From Gammaproteobacteria bacterium (GTDB lineage: Bacteria; Pseudomonadota; Gammaproteobacteria; Steroidobacterales; Steroidobacteraceae), in contig JAFAPI010000063.1 of assembly GCA_019247195.1 (NCBI GenBank), forward strand, positions 1 to 55,343: a DNA stretch of 55,343 bases, written 5' to 3'. The notes under the pieces were generated by a model, which did no database searches, had not been told where the DNA came from, and saw nothing but the letters and a program-made list of their open reading frames with translations. The translations under genes were made by a program, and so were the position numbers. Position 1 is the first letter of the stretch. Each line of letters opens with the position of its first letter. Below, piece after piece: positions 9,511 to 19,365 of the stretch.

Positions 9511-11538
9511 ATGCAACCGGCACTGCTGCTCGCGATTCCGCTGCTGCCGCTCGTGGCGGCGATTCTCGCCGGGCTGGGGGGCCGCTGGCTCGGTCGGCGC
9601 GGGGCACACACCGTCACCATCCTCGCCGTGGCGGCGAGCTGCGGGCTGTCATGCCTGGTGCTGAAGGCTGTCTATGTCGACGGGGCGCCGCCCTACAACG
9701 GTACCGTCTACACCTGGCTGCACAGCGATGGCATGACGATGCCGGTCGGCTTCCTCATCGACCGTCTGAGCGCGCTCATGATGGTGGTGGTCACCTTCGT
9801 GTCGCTGTGCGTGCACGTCTACACCATCGGCTACATGCACGATGATCCGGGCTACACGCGTTTCTTCGCCTACATCTCGCTCTTCACCTTCAGCATGCTG
9901 ATGCTGGTGATGGCGAACAACTTCCTGCAGCTGTTCTTCGGCTGGGAAGCGGTTGGGGTAGTCTCCTACCTGCTGATCGGTTTCTGGTACACGCGGCCGA
10001 CGGCGATCTTCGCCAGCCTCAAGGCCTTCATCGTCAACCGCATCGGCGATTTCGGCTTCGTGCTCGGCATCGCGGCGGTCGCCTATTTCAGCCACTCGGT
10101 CGACTACAAGGATGCCTTCGGCCTGGCGGCGCGGCTGGCGCATGACAGCATTGCCCTCGGCGGCGGGCGCTCGGTCAACGCGCTCACCTGCATCTGCATC
10201 TGCCTCTTCATCGGTGCCATGGGCAAGTCGGCGCAGGTGCCGCTGCACGTGTGGCTGCCGGACTCGATGGAAGGCCCGACGCCGATCTCGGCCCTGATCC
10301 ACGCCGCCACCATGGTGACCGCGGGCATCTTCATGGTGGCGCGCATGTCGCCGCTCTTCGAGTACTCCGAGCCGGCGCTGTCCTTCGTGCTGATCATCGG
10401 CGCGACGACCGCCTTCTTCATGGGAATGCTGGGAGTGGTCAACAACGACATCAAGCGCGTCATCGCCTATTCGACCCTCTCGCAGCTGGGTTACATGACG
10501 GTCGCCCTCGGGGTGTCGGCCTACGGCGCGGCGATCTTCCATCTGATGACCCACGCCTTCTTCAAGGCGCTGCTGTTTCTGGCGGCGGGCTCGGTCATCA
10601 TCGGCATGCACCATGAGCAGGACATGCGGCGCATGGGCGGGCTGGCCCGCTACATGCCGATCACCGCCATCACCTGCTGGATTGGGGCACTGGCGCTCAT
10701 CGGCACGCCATTCTTCTCCGGCTTCTACTCCAAGGACACCATCATCGAGGCAGCGGCCGCCTCGCACCGCTTCGGCGCTTCCTATGCCTACTGGTGCGTG
10801 CTGTGCGGGGTATTCGTCACCGCGCTCTACACCTTCCGCATGCTGTTCCTCACCTTCCATGGTCCGGAGCGCTTCCGCAGCACCCGCGCGGCGCAGGAAG
10901 GCAATCCGGATCCGGGGCACGAGACCCACCACGAGCCCGACGCCGGGCACGGCGCGCCCGCCGACCCGCACGAGAGCCCGTGGGTGGTCACGCTGCCGCT
11001 CATCGCGCTGGCGATCCCTTCGGTCCTGATCGGCGCGCTGACGGTGGGCCAGATCCTCTTCGGCGATTACTTCGGGCGCTCGCTCCTGGTGCTGCCCGGT
11101 CACAACCCCCTGGCGCGCGTGGCGGAGGAGTACCCGGGCGCGCTGCTCATGGCCGTGCAGGGCTTTGCCTCGCCGACCTTCCTCTGCGCCGCCGCGGGTG
11201 TGCTCACCGCCTGGGTCTGCTTCCTGTGGCGGCCAGCGCTCGCGGCGCGCGCCGCCGAGCGCCTCGCGCCGTTGCGCCGTTTGCTCGTCAACAAGTACTA
11301 CTTCGACTGGTTCAACGAGCACGTCGTCGCCGCGCTCACCCGCGGCATCGGCATCACGCTGTGGAAGGGGGGCGATCAGGCGCTGATCGACGGCGCGCTC
11401 GTGAATGGCTCGGCGCTGACGGTGGGCTGGTTCGGCGGGCTCGCGCGGCGCCTGCAGAGCGGCTATCTGTATTCGTACGCGTTCTGGATGGTGATCGGCC
11501 TCGCGGTGCTGCTCGGCTGGTTCCTGGCCTACGCCTGA
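9511..11538 (+). CDS. nuoL: NADH-quinone oxidoreductase subunit L
   Basis: A 675-residue Mrp-antiporter-like proton-pumping subunit with many transmembrane helices. It has FFGWEAVGVVSYLLIGFW (residues about 146-163), MGKSAQVPLHVWLPDSMEGPTPISALIHAATMV (about 237-269) and a His-rich hydrophilic loop HETHHEPDAGHGAPADPHE (about 470-490). The C-terminal part matches the lateral helix region that runs along the membrane arm. It starts 6 bp after nuoK. Confidence 0.97.
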   Translation: MQPALLLAIPLLPLVAAILAGLGGRWLGRRGAHTVTILAVAASCGLSCLVLKAVYVDGAPPYNGTVYTWLHSDGMTMPVGFLIDRLSALMMVVVTFVSLCVHVYTIGYMHDDPGYTRFFAYISLFTFSMLMLVMANNFLQLFFGWEAVGVVSYLLIGFWYTRPTAIFASLKAFIVNRIGDFGFVLGIAAVAYFSHSVDYKDAFGLAARLAHDSIALGGGRSVNALTCICICLFIGAMGKSAQVPLHVWLPDSMEGPTPISALIHAATMVTAGIFMVARMSPLFEYSEPALSFVLIIGATTAFFMGMLGVVNNDIKRVIAYSTLSQLGYMTVALGVSAYGAAIFHLMTHAFFKALLFLAAGSVIIGMHHEQDMRRMGGLARYMPITAITCWIGALALIGTPFFSGFYSKDTIIEAAAASHRFGASYAYWCVLCGVFVTALYTFRMLFLTFHGPERFRSTRAAQEGNPDPGHETHHEPDAGHGAPADPHESPWVVTLPLIALAIPSVLIGALTVGQILFGDYFGRSLLVLPGHNPLARVAEEYPGALLMAVQGFASPTFLCAAAGVLTAWVCFLWRPALAARAAERLAPLRRLLVNKYYFDWFNEHVVAALTRGIGITLWKGGDQALIDGALVNGSALTVGWFGGLARRLQSGYLYSYAFWMVIGLAVLLGWFLAYA

Positions 11539-13070
11539 TGCACCCGCCCGCCTACCAGCACCTGCTGCTGTCCACGCTCATCTGGCTGCCGATCGGCACC
11601 GGCGTGCTGATCCTGCTGCTCGGGGAGGAGCGCGCTCGGCTCGGGCGCTGGCTGGCCCTGTTTGGCTCGTTGACGACGCTCGCGCTCACGGTGCCGCTGT
11701 GGTATGGCTTCGACCGCGCGAGCGCCGCGCTGCAGTTCCGGCAGACACTGCCGTGGATCCCGCGCTTTCATGCGCTCTACGACCTCGGTGTCGACGGCAT
11801 CTCGCTGCCGCTCGTGGTGCTGACCGCATTCATGACCGTACCGGTCGTGATCGCCGGCTGGCGGGTGATCCGTGAACGCGCCGCCCAGTACTTCGCGGCC
11901 TTCCTGATCATGGAAGGGCTGATGCTCGGGGTCTTCTGCGCTGCCGACGCGCTGCTCTTCTATTTCTTCTGGGAAGCGATGCTGATCCCGATGTTCCTCA
12001 TCATCGGCATCTGGGGCGGGCCGCGCCGTGTCTACGCCACCCTCAAGTTCTTTCTCTATACCTTCCTCGGCTCGGTCTTCATGCTGGTCGCGCTCATCTA
12101 CATGTACGTCAAGGGGGGCAGCTACGCCATCGCGGCCATGCAGGCGCTGCCGCTCACGCTCGAGGAACAGCGCTGGATCTTCGTCGCCTTCCTGCTCGCC
12201 TTCGCGGTCAAGGTGCCGATGTGGCCGGTGCATACCTGGCTTCCCGATGCGCACGTCGAGGCGCCGACCGGCGGCTCGGTGATCCTGGCCGCGATCATGC
12301 TGAAGATGGGCGGCTACGGCTTCCTGCGCTTCAGCCTGCCGGTCGCCCCGGACGCGAGTCGCGAGCTCGACGCCCTCATCATCGTGCTGTCGCTGATCGC
12401 GGTGGTGTACATCGGCTTCGTGGCACTGGTCCAGCAGGACATGAAGAAGCTGATCGCCTACTCCTCCATCGCCCACATGGGCTTCGTCACCCTCGGCGCG
12501 TTCGTCGTCTACGAGATCGTGCGCCACACCGGCACGGTGCAGGGGGCCGGGATGGGCATGGACGGGGCGATGGTGCAGATGATCTCGCACGGGCTCATCT
12601 CGGGAGCGCTGTTTCTGTGCGTCGGGGTTCTGTACGACCGGATGCACAGCCGGCAGATCGCCGACTACGGCGGCGTCATCAACACGATGCCGGCCTTCGC
12701 CGCGTTCATGGTGCTGTTCGGACTGGCCAATACCGGCCTGCCCGGCACCTCGGGGTTCGTCGGCGAATTCCTGGTCATCATCGCCAGCTTCCGCGCCAGC
12801 TTCTGGTACGCCCTGCTCGCGGCGGTGACGCTGATGCTCGGCGCCGCCTACACGCTGTGGCTGGTAAAGCGCGTGGTGTTCGGTCCCGTCACCAGCCCGC
12901 GGGTCGCGGCCCTGAAGGATCTGGACGGCCGGGAGTTCCTGGTGCTCGGGGCCCTCGCCGCCGCGGTGCTCCTGGTCGGCATCTGGCCGGCGCCGCTGCT
13001 GAAGGTCCTGCAGCCCTCCATCCAGCACCTCGTGACCCAGGCGATCGCCACCAAGCTGGGTGCGCCGTGA
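11538..13070 (+). CDS. nuoM: NADH-quinone oxidoreductase subunit M
   Basis: A 510-residue antiporter-like proton-pumping subunit. Signature segments are FYFFWEAMLIPMFLIIGIWG (residues about 139-158), AVKVPMWPVHTWLPDAHVEAPTGGSVILA (about 224-252) and KKLIAYSSIAHMGFV. The ATG shares one base with the nuoL stop (TGATG). The open frame extends back into nuoL without homology and was trimmed. Confidence 0.97.
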   Translation: MHPPAYQHLLLSTLIWLPIGTGVLILLLGEERARLGRWLALFGSLTTLALTVPLWYGFDRASAALQFRQTLPWIPRFHALYDLGVDGISLPLVVLTAFMTVPVVIAGWRVIRERAAQYFAAFLIMEGLMLGVFCAADALLFYFFWEAMLIPMFLIIGIWGGPRRVYATLKFFLYTFLGSVFMLVALIYMYVKGGSYAIAAMQALPLTLEEQRWIFVAFLLAFAVKVPMWPVHTWLPDAHVEAPTGGSVILAAIMLKMGGYGFLRFSLPVAPDASRELDALIIVLSLIAVVYIGFVALVQQDMKKLIAYSSIAHMGFVTLGAFVVYEIVRHTGTVQGAGMGMDGAMVQMISHGLISGALFLCVGVLYDRMHSRQIADYGGVINTMPAFAAFMVLFGLANTGLPGTSGFVGEFLVIIASFRASFWYALLAAVTLMLGAAYTLWLVKRVVFGPVTSPRVAALKDLDGREFLVLGALAAAVLLVGIWPAPLLKVLQPSIQHLVTQAIATKLGAP

Positions 13071-14503
13071 ACCCCGCCGCGGACTTCGGCGGCCTCGTGC
13101 TCGCCACCCCCGAGATCGCGCTCGCCGTCGGCATCTGCGCGCTGCTGTTGCTTGACGTGTTCCTCGGCCGCCGCGCCCTGACCGCGACACTGACCCTGGC
13201 GGTCCTCGCCCTGTGCGCCGCGCTCACCGTCAGCTATGCGCACGTGACCACCCGCCGGCTGCTGTTTGATGGCCTGTACGTCGCCGACGAGCTCGGCTAC
13301 CTGCTCAAGCTCGCCGGCTTCCTGGTGCTCGCGCTCGGGCTGCTGTACTCGCGCGCCTACCTTGAGCAGCGGCGCATCCTGCGCGGCGAGTACTACGTGC
13401 TCGCCCTCACCGCGCTGCTCGGCATCTTCGTGCTCATCTCCGCCAACAGCCTGCTGACGGTGTATCTCGGGGTGGAGCTGCTCGCCCTATCGGTGTACGC
13501 GCTGGTCGCCTTCGACCGGGACTCGGGCGTCGCCGCCGAGTCGGCGATGAAGTACTTCGTGCTCGGTGCGATCGCCTCCGGGGCGCTGCTGTACGGCATG
13601 TCCCTCATCTACGGCCTGACCGGCACACTCGACCTGGGGGAAATCTCGACCCGGCTCAACAGCCCCTCACCGCTCGGCGTAATCGTCGGCCTGGTGTTCG
13701 TCGTCGTGGCCGTCGGCTTCAAGCTCGGCGCCGTGCCCTTTCATATGTGGCTGCCGGACGTTTACGAGGGCGCACCGACCAGCGTCACGCTCTTCATCGG
13801 CACGGTGCCGAAGCTTGCGTACTTTGCGCTCGCGCTGCGGCTGCTGGCGCAGGGGTTGGGCGGGACCGAGCTCGAGTGGTCGCAGATGCTGGTCCCGCTG
13901 GCGGTGCTGACCCTCATCATCGGCAACGTGGTCGCACTGGTGCAGAGCAACCTCAAGCGCATGCTGGCGTACTCGACCATCGCCAACGTCGGCTTCATCC
14001 TGCTCGGTTTCATCGCCGGCACGCCGGACGGCTACGCCGCCGCCCTCTACTACACCCTGGTGTACGTGCTGGTCGCGCTCGGCTCCTTCGGCGTCATCCT
14101 GCTCAGCAGCCGCCGGGGCTTCGAGGCCGACCTGCTGGATGACTACCGGGGGCTGGCGCAGCGCGACCCGCTGCTGGCGCTCTGCATGCTGCTGTTGATG
14201 TTCTCGACCGCGGGCGTGCCGCCGCTGGTCGGGTTCTGGGCAAAACTGCGGATCTTTCAGGTGCTGTGGGAGAGCGGACATCTATGGCTAGTCATCATCG
14301 CCGCCGCCATGTCGGTCGTGGGGGCGTACTACTATCTGCGCATCATCAAGCTCATGTACTTCGACGAGCCGCCGGCGGCGGCGCCGACGGCCGCACGTGG
14401 CGGCGGGGCGCGCCTGGCGCTCGGACTGAATGCGCTCGCGGTGCTGGCGCTGGGCGTGGCGCCGGCGCCGCTCCTCAACCTGTGCGCGCGGGTGCTGCAG
14501 TGA
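13067..14503 (+). CDS. nuoN: NADH-quinone oxidoreductase subunit N
   Basis: A 478-residue antiporter-like subunit and the last complex I gene of the operon. It has LGVELLALSVYALVAFDRDS, GFKLGAVPFHMWLPDVYEGAPTSVTLFIG (residues about 218-246) and NLKRMLAYSTIANVGFILLG. The GTG overlaps the nuoM stop by 4 bp. Its own stop overlaps the next gene by 4 bp, so the transcription unit continues beyond complex I. Confidence 0.96.
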   Translation: MNPAADFGGLVLATPEIALAVGICALLLLDVFLGRRALTATLTLAVLALCAALTVSYAHVTTRRLLFDGLYVADELGYLLKLAGFLVLALGLLYSRAYLEQRRILRGEYYVLALTALLGIFVLISANSLLTVYLGVELLALSVYALVAFDRDSGVAAESAMKYFVLGAIASGALLYGMSLIYGLTGTLDLGEISTRLNSPSPLGVIVGLVFVVVAVGFKLGAVPFHMWLPDVYEGAPTSVTLFIGTVPKLAYFALALRLLAQGLGGTELEWSQMLVPLAVLTLIIGNVVALVQSNLKRMLAYSTIANVGFILLGFIAGTPDGYAAALYYTLVYVLVALGSFGVILLSSRRGFEADLLDDYRGLAQRDPLLALCMLLLMFSTAGVPPLVGFWAKLRIFQVLWESGHLWLVIIAAAMSVVGAYYYLRIIKLMYFDEPPAAAPTAARGGGARLALGLNALAVLALGVAPAPLLNLCARVLQ

Positions 14504-15567
14504 GGGTGTGGGGGGCGGTGCTGTGCGCACTGCCGCTCGCGCTGCCGGCGCTGCCGGCCGCCGCCGCCCCGGCGTACACGGTCGTGCGGACGGTGACCCT
14601 GGGCGGGGAGGGGGGTTGGGACTACCTGAGCCTGGCGCCCAAATCCGGACGACTCTTCATCGCCCACGGCACGCAGGTGGAAGTCATCGATACCCGCACC
14701 CTCCAGCCGGTCGGTAGCGTGGCGGATACCCCCGGTGTGCACGGCATCGCACCGGTCGAAGAGCTCGGCCGTGGCTACATCAGCGCGGGACGGGCCGACG
14801 CCATCGTCGAGTTCGACCTCGCCTCACTCAAGCGTCTGAAGGAGATCAAGAGCACGGGCAAGAACCCGGATGCGATCATCTATGACCCGGCGGCACGCCG
14901 CGTCTGGGCCTTCAATGGCCACAGCAACAACGCCACAGTCATCGACACCGACAAGGACGAGGTCACCGGCACCGTCGCGCTCAGCGGTAAACCGGAATTC
15001 GCCGCCAGTGACGGACAGGGCCGCGTCTACGTCAACATCGAGGACCAGGGCAAGATCGCGGTGCTCGATGCGCGCGAGCTGCGCGTGATCGCCGAGTGGC
15101 CGCTGCCGGGGTGCGAGGAGCCCTCCGGGCTGGCCATCAACGCCGCGGGCGGGCAGCTGTTCTCGGCCTGCAGCAACCGCACCTTGGTGGCGCTCGACAC
15201 GCACGATGGTCACGTGCTCGGCACCGCACCCATCGGCGCCGGGGTGGATGCGGCGGCTTACGACCCCCAGGCACGCCTCATCTTCGCCTCCTGCGGCGAG
15301 GGGGTGCTTTCGGTACTGAGCCAGGACGCGAGCGGGGCGCCCAGGCCCGCCCAGGCGGCCGTGACCGCGCGCGGCGCGCGGACCATGGCGCTCGATGCCC
15401 TGCGGCACCGTGTCTATCTGGTCACCGCCGACTTCGGTCCCGCCCCAGCGGCGAGCGCCGAGCAGCCCCACCCGCGTCCGGCGCCGGTTGCCGGCAGCTT
15501 CAAGCTGCTCGTGCTCGCGCCACACCCCGAGCAGACTACCCAGGACAACCCAGGAAAGAAGCCATGA
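14500..15567 (+). CDS. Exported YncE/YVTN-type beta-propeller protein
   Basis: A 355-residue protein with a Sec signal peptide (AVLCALPLALPALPAAAA, cleavage near residue 24). Blade-like repeats of about 40-45 residues follow, such as GRLFIAHGTQVEVIDTRTLQPVG, RVWAFNGHSNNATVIDTDKDEVTG and GRVYVNIEDQGKIAVLDARELR. This matches the YncE-like seven-bladed propeller family, but the ligand is unknown. The GTG start overlaps the nuoN stop by 4 bp and the gene overlaps the following peptidase by 4 bp, so it is probably translated from the nuo transcript. A link to respiration is inference from position only. Confidence 0.8.
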   Translation: MRVWGAVLCALPLALPALPAAAAPAYTVVRTVTLGGEGGWDYLSLAPKSGRLFIAHGTQVEVIDTRTLQPVGSVADTPGVHGIAPVEELGRGYISAGRADAIVEFDLASLKRLKEIKSTGKNPDAIIYDPAARRVWAFNGHSNNATVIDTDKDEVTGTVALSGKPEFAASDGQGRVYVNIEDQGKIAVLDARELRVIAEWPLPGCEEPSGLAINAAGGQLFSACSNRTLVALDTHDGHVLGTAPIGAGVDAAAYDPQARLIFASCGEGVLSVLSQDASGAPRPAQAAVTARGARTMALDALRHRVYLVTADFGPAPAASAEQPHPRPAPVAGSFKLLVLAPHPEQTTQDNPGKKP

Positions 15568-16991
15568 AGCCCCTCCAAGCCGTGTGGGTCGGCCTGGCGG
15601 CCGTGGTGCTCGGAGCGGGCGCGGCCGCGCCCAGCGCCGACCAGGCCTCGGACGCGCTCGCCCGCGAGATCTTCAAGCAGCTGGTCGAGATCAACACGAC
15701 TGACTCGGTGGGTAACGTGACCACCGCCGCGGAGGCGATGGCGCAGCGCTTCCGCGCGGCCGGCTTCCCCCCCGCGGACGTGCAGGTGCTCGGCGACAAT
15801 GCGCGCAAGAAGAATCTCGTGGTACGCCTGCACGGGACCGGCAAGCACCGCCCGGTGCTCCTGATCGGGCACCTCGACGTGGTCGAGGCCGCGCGCGCGG
15901 ACTGGAGCACCGACCCGTTCCAGTTCGTCGAGAAGGACGGCTACTTCTACGGCCGCGGCACGCAGGACATGAAGGACGACGACGCCATCATGGTGGCGAC
16001 GCTGCTGCGCATGAAGCAGGAGAATTACCGCCCGGACCGCGACATCATCGTGGCGCTCACCGCGGACGAGGAGGGCGGCTGCTGCAATGGCGTCGACTGG
16101 CTGCTGAAGAACCACCGCGATCTGGTGGACGCGGCCTTCGCCATCAACACCGACGGCTACTCGGTGGAGAGCGAGCACGGTGTGCCGCAGGCGTTCCGGC
16201 TGGATGCCTCGCAGAAGGTGTACGCCGACTACCAGCTCACCGTCACCAACAAGGGCGGCCACAGCTCCGAGCCCCGCCCGGACAATGCCATCTACGAGCT
16301 CGCCCAGGCGCTGCTGCGCGTCCAGCAGTACCAGTTCCCCTTCGAGCTCAACACCGTCACGCGCGCCTACTTCGAGAGCATCGCCAAGGTGGCCACGCCG
16401 CAGCGCGCCGCGGACATCCAGGGCATCCTGCGCGACCCGCCCGATGAGGCCGCGGTGCAGCGCCTGTCCGCCAGCGTGCCCGACAACGCGATCATGCGCA
16501 CCAACTGCGTCGCGACCCGCCTGGAGGGTGGCCATGCCAACAACGCGCTGCCGCAGCGCGCCCAGGCGAACATCAACTGCCGCATCTTCCCCGGGCATTC
16601 GCAGGAAGAGATTCGTCAGCAGCTGATCGGCGTCATCGCCGATGCGCACGTCACGGTGCGTTACGTGGCCGATAACGGCGAGGTGCGTGAGCGCGGCTCG
16701 GACCGCAAGGGCTTCCCGCCGCCGCCGCTGATGCCGGAGGTGGTGCAGCCGCTCGAGCGGGTGACCGCCAGCACCTGGAAGGGGCTGAGGGTCATCCCGT
16801 ACATGAGCGCCGGCGCGTCCGACAGCATCTATACGGTCGCGGCCGGCATCCCCAGCTATGGCATCAGCGGCGTCGCGGTGGACAGCGACGACATGCGCAT
16901 GCACGGCCAGGACGAGCGCCTGCGCATCACCTCGTTCGACACAGCGAACGGCTTCTTCTACCGCTTCCTGCGCGCGCTGACTTCGCAGTGA
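15564..16991 (+). CDS. Exported M20-family metallopeptidase
   Basis: A 475-residue protein with an N-terminal signal peptide (residues 1-22, ending AAA-PSA). The M20 zinc-dependent exopeptidase core is clear. The metal and catalytic residues are His103 and Asp105 in GHLDVVEA, Asp135 in [10 protein letters not shown], and Glu169/170 in TADEEGG. The dimerisation-domain segment [19 protein letters not shown] follows. M20 enzymes cleave C-terminal residues or small dipeptides; the substrate is not predictable here. The signal peptide suggests a periplasmic role. The ATG overlaps the upstream propeller gene by 4 bp, and the gene is convergent with the minus-strand gene ending at 16999. Confidence 0.88.
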   Translation: MKPLQAVWVGLAAVVLGAGAAAPSADQASDALAREIFKQLVEINTTDSVGNVTTAAEAMAQRFRAAGFPPADVQVLGDNARKKNLVVRLHGTGKHRPVLLIGHLDVVEAARADWSTDPFQFVEKDGYFYGRGTQDMKDDDAIMVATLLRMKQENYRPDRDIIVALTADEEGGCCNGVDWLLKNHRDLVDAAFAINTDGYSVESEHGVPQAFRLDASQKVYADYQLTVTNKGGHSSEPRPDNAIYELAQALLRVQQYQFPFELNTVTRAYFESIAKVATPQRAADIQGILRDPPDEAAVQRLSASVPDNAIMRTNCVATRLEGGHANNALPQRAQANINCRIFPGHSQEEIRQQLIGVIADAHVTVRYVADNGEVRERGSDRKGFPPPPLMPEVVQPLERVTASTWKGLRVIPYMSAGASDSIYTVAAGIPSYGISGVAVDSDDMRMHGQDERLRITSFDTANGFFYRFLRALTSQ

Positions 16992-16998
16992 CGCGCGT

Positions 16999-17457
16999 CT
17001 AGCCGACGCGCCGCGAGATCACCAGCGCGGCGATGGCGACGATCGCGATGTTGAGGACCCACCAGAGGAGCTGCTTGCGGCGGGCGACGGGGCCCGCCGC
17101 TCCGGCCGGCTGATCCGCGGCGGTCGTCGCCGGTGCCTGCGCGGTGAGGAGCTCGCGGATGCCATCGTGGGTGACCACGAGCTCGAGCCGCGCTGCGGGC
17201 GCGGCCCCGAGAGGCAGCCACCAGCTGCCGTCCGCGCGCTGCGTCGCCTGGATCTCGCGGCTGCCGAGCCGCGCGGCGACGGCACTCACCGCGGGTGGCC
17301 GGTCGAGGGCGCCCTGCACGGTCAGCGCGAGGCCGCCCGGCGCGGCGACCCCGTGGACGCTGAGCAGCGCGGAACGGGCCAGCTCGGGCGCCGCGGCGGC
17401 GCCGGTGGCCACGCACAGAAGCGCGAGAGCTACCGCGAGACGCGCCATGCGCGGCAT
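16999..17457 (-). CDS. Small exported protein with C-terminal membrane anchor
   Basis: A 152-residue protein of unknown function. It has a signal peptide ([19 protein letters not shown], cleavage near residue 23), a mature domain that could be beta-rich with [21 protein letters not shown], and a C-terminal transmembrane helix ([18 protein letters not shown]) followed by SRRVG. The mature part would therefore face the periplasm. I chose the ATG at 17457; an ATG three codons downstream and a GTG at 17472 are also possible. It sits 18 bp after the marR-type gene on the same strand. Confidence 0.6.
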   Translation of the reverse strand: MPRMARLAVALALLCVATGAAAAPELARSALLSVHGVAAPGGLALTVQGALDRPPAVSAVAARLGSREIQATQRADGSWWLPLGAAPAARLELVVTHDGIRELLTAQAPATTAADQPAGAAGPVARRKQLLWWVLNIAIVAIAALVISRRVG

Positions 17458-17475
17458 GTTACCAGCGCGCACGGG

Positions 17476-17928
17476 TCAGAGCCGCAGGTGCGACTCGAGC
17501 TTCGCGAGCGCGCTCAGGAAGGCGCGGCGCTCGGCCTCCGCGAGGCAGCCGAGGAGCTGCGCCTCGCGCGCCAGCACGAGCGGCACCAGCTGGGTGTAGA
17601 GGCGCCGGCCGGCGGGGGCGAGCCGCAACGGTTGCTCGCGCCGGTCGCGGCTGCCGGTGCCATGCTCGAGGAGCCCGCGCGTCAGCAGCTCGGCGATGGC
17701 GCGGCTGACGCGAGTCTTGTGCATGCGCGTGCTGGCGGCGATGAACTGCGCGGTGCAGGTGCGCTCGGCGCCGACCGTGGCGAGCACGCGCCACGTGCCG
17801 ACCTCCAGGCCGAACCGCGCACGGTAGATGAGCGCCAGCTCCTCGCTCACCGCCTCGGCGAGGCGGTTGAGCCGGAACGGAACGAAGGCGGTCAGCCGCA
17901 GGCTGCTGCGCACACTGAGCGATGTCAC
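17476..17928 (-). CDS. MarR-family transcriptional regulator, likely of homogentisate catabolism
   Basis: A 150-residue winged-helix regulator. The helix-turn-helix and wing span about residues 45-110, with [34 protein letters not shown] and the wing [18 protein letters not shown] dimerisation helix follows. The start is GTG at 17928; the open frame continues upstream through antisense hmgA and was rejected. The gene diverges from hmgA with a 78-bp gap holding a GTTGC-GTGT-GCAAC palindrome, so control of hmgA-fahA and of itself is the obvious inference. The effector is unknown; homogentisate or another tyrosine-pathway acid would fit. Confidence 0.85.
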   Translation of the reverse strand: MTSLSVRSSLRLTAFVPFRLNRLAEAVSEELALIYRARFGLEVGTWRVLATVGAERTCTAQFIAASTRMHKTRVSRAIAELLTRGLLEHGTGSRDRREQPLRLAPAGRRLYTQLVPLVLAREAQLLGCLAEAERRAFLSALAKLESHLRL

Positions 17929-17945
17929 GGCGTCTTCCCGAAAAA

Positions 17946-17978
17946 GTTGCGTGTGCAACCGTCTGCGGCCAGTATAAT
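17946..17978 (+). promoter_or_regulatory. Putative hmgA promoter with MarR operator palindrome
   Basis: A perfect inverted repeat GTTGC (17946-17950) / GCAAC (17955-17959) with a 4-bp spacer lies directly upstream of a consensus -10 box TATAAT (17973-17978), 28 bp before the hmgA ATG. The palindrome occupies the -35 region: TTGCGT at 17947 is a weak -35 candidate with a 20-bp spacer. A symmetrical site in that place between a MarR gene and its divergent target is typical for repressor binding. Confidence 0.6.
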
Positions 17979-18006
17979 GCCGCCGCGTGACCGAGCGGGA
18001 GTAGCC

Positions 18007-19365
18007 ATGCGCCGCGTCGTCGGCAAGTCCGGGCGGGAGTCCGCGCCGCGCTACCTGAGCGGCTTCGGCAATCATTTCAGCACCGAGGCGCTGCGCGGCG
18101 CACTGCCGCTGGGGCGCAACTCCCCGCAGCGACCGGCGCACGGGCTGTACGCCGAGCAGTACTCCGGCACCGCCTTCACCGCGCCGCGCCACACCAACCG
18201 GCGCAGCTGGCTGTACCGCATTCGCCCGGCGGCGGTGCACGGTCAGTTCCGGGCCCTGCCGGCGGGGGACATCAGCGCGGATTTCGGCGCCAACCCCGGG
18301 CCCAACCGCCTGCGCTGGAATCCCCCGCCGCTGCCGCGGCGCCCGACCGACTTCCTCGCCGGCCTGGCGACCCTGGCCGGCAACGGCGCGCCGGGCCTGC
18401 AGCAGGGGTGTGCCCTCTACTGGTACACCGCGAACCGCTCCATGGAGCGGTTCTTCTACAGCGCCGACGGCGAGCTGCTCCTCGTGCCGCAGGAGGGCAC
18501 CCTGCGCCTCGCCACGGAGCTGGGAAGGCTCGAGGTCGCCCCGCTCGAGATCGCGGTGCTGCCGCGCGGGCTGCGTTTCCGCGTGGAGCTGGCCGGGGAG
18601 GGCGCGCGGGGCTACGTCTGCGAGAACTTCGGCGCGCCGCTGCGGCTGCCCGATCTCGGTCCGATCGGTGCCAACGGCCTTGCCAACCCGCGCGACTTCA
18701 AGACGCCGGTCGCGTGGTACGAGGAGCGCGAAGGCGACTTCGAGCTGGTGGCCAAGTTCGGTGGCACGCTGTGGGTGGCGCCGATCGACCACTCCCCGCT
18801 GGACGTCGTCGCGTGGCACGGCAACCTCGCGCCCTACAAGTACGACCTGCGGCTCTTCAACACGCTCGGCTCGGTCAGTTACGACCACCCCGATCCCTCG
18901 ATCTTCCTGGTGCTGCAGTCGCAAAGCGACACCCCGGGGGTCGACAACCTCGACTTCGTGATCTTCCCGCCGCGCTGGCTGGTCATGCAGGACACCTTCC
19001 GTCCTCCCTGGTTCCACCGCAACGTGGCGAGCGAGTTCATGGGACTCATCGAGGGGGTCTACGACGCCAAGGCTGAAGGTTTCGCCCCGGGCGGCGCCTC
19101 GCTCCATAACTGCATGAGCGGCCACGGCCCGGACGCGACGACCCATGCCAGCGCGAGCAGCGCCGACACCTCTCAACCGGTGCGCATCGAGCACACGATG
19201 GCCTTCATGTTCGAGACGCGCAGCGTGCTGCACCCGACGCGCTACGCCCTCGACAGTCCGCTGCTGCAGACCGACTACGGCGCGGTGTGGCAGGGCCTGC
19301 CCCGGCAGTTCCGCACCGCGACGCGCCCGGTCCGCCGCGCCCGCACGCGACCACGCCGGCGATGA
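18007..19365 (+). CDS. hmgA: Homogentisate 1,2-dioxygenase
   Basis: A 452-residue ring-cleaving iron dioxygenase that converts homogentisate to maleylacetoacetate in tyrosine/phenylalanine breakdown. The Fe ligands match the family: His337 (PPWFHRNV), Glu343 (SEFMG) and His373 (SGHGPD). The N-terminal [13 protein letters not shown] is diagnostic. The protein ends in an Arg-rich tail. The ATG is 28 bp after a TATAAT box. It is followed by fahA with a 4-bp overlap. hppD and maiA, the other pathway genes, are not in the window. Confidence 0.97.
   Translation: MRRVVGKSGRESAPRYLSGFGNHFSTEALRGALPLGRNSPQRPAHGLYAEQYSGTAFTAPRHTNRRSWLYRIRPAAVHGQFRALPAGDISADFGANPGPNRLRWNPPPLPRRPTDFLAGLATLAGNGAPGLQQGCALYWYTANRSMERFFYSADGELLLVPQEGTLRLATELGRLEVAPLEIAVLPRGLRFRVELAGEGARGYVCENFGAPLRLPDLGPIGANGLANPRDFKTPVAWYEEREGDFELVAKFGGTLWVAPIDHSPLDVVAWHGNLAPYKYDLRLFNTLGSVSYDHPDPSIFLVLQSQSDTPGVDNLDFVIFPPRWLVMQDTFRPPWFHRNVASEFMGLIEGVYDAKAEGFAPGGASLHNCMSGHGPDATTHASASSADTSQPVRIEHTMAFMFETRSVLHPTRYALDSPLLQTDYGAVWQGLPRQFRTATRPVRRARTRPRRR

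Noticed and set aside
17476-19233. A 585-codon minus-strand open frame antisense to hmgA
   Set aside because: Only the last 150 codons encode MarR; the rest is Arg/His/Pro-rich shadow of hmgA in GC-rich DNA.
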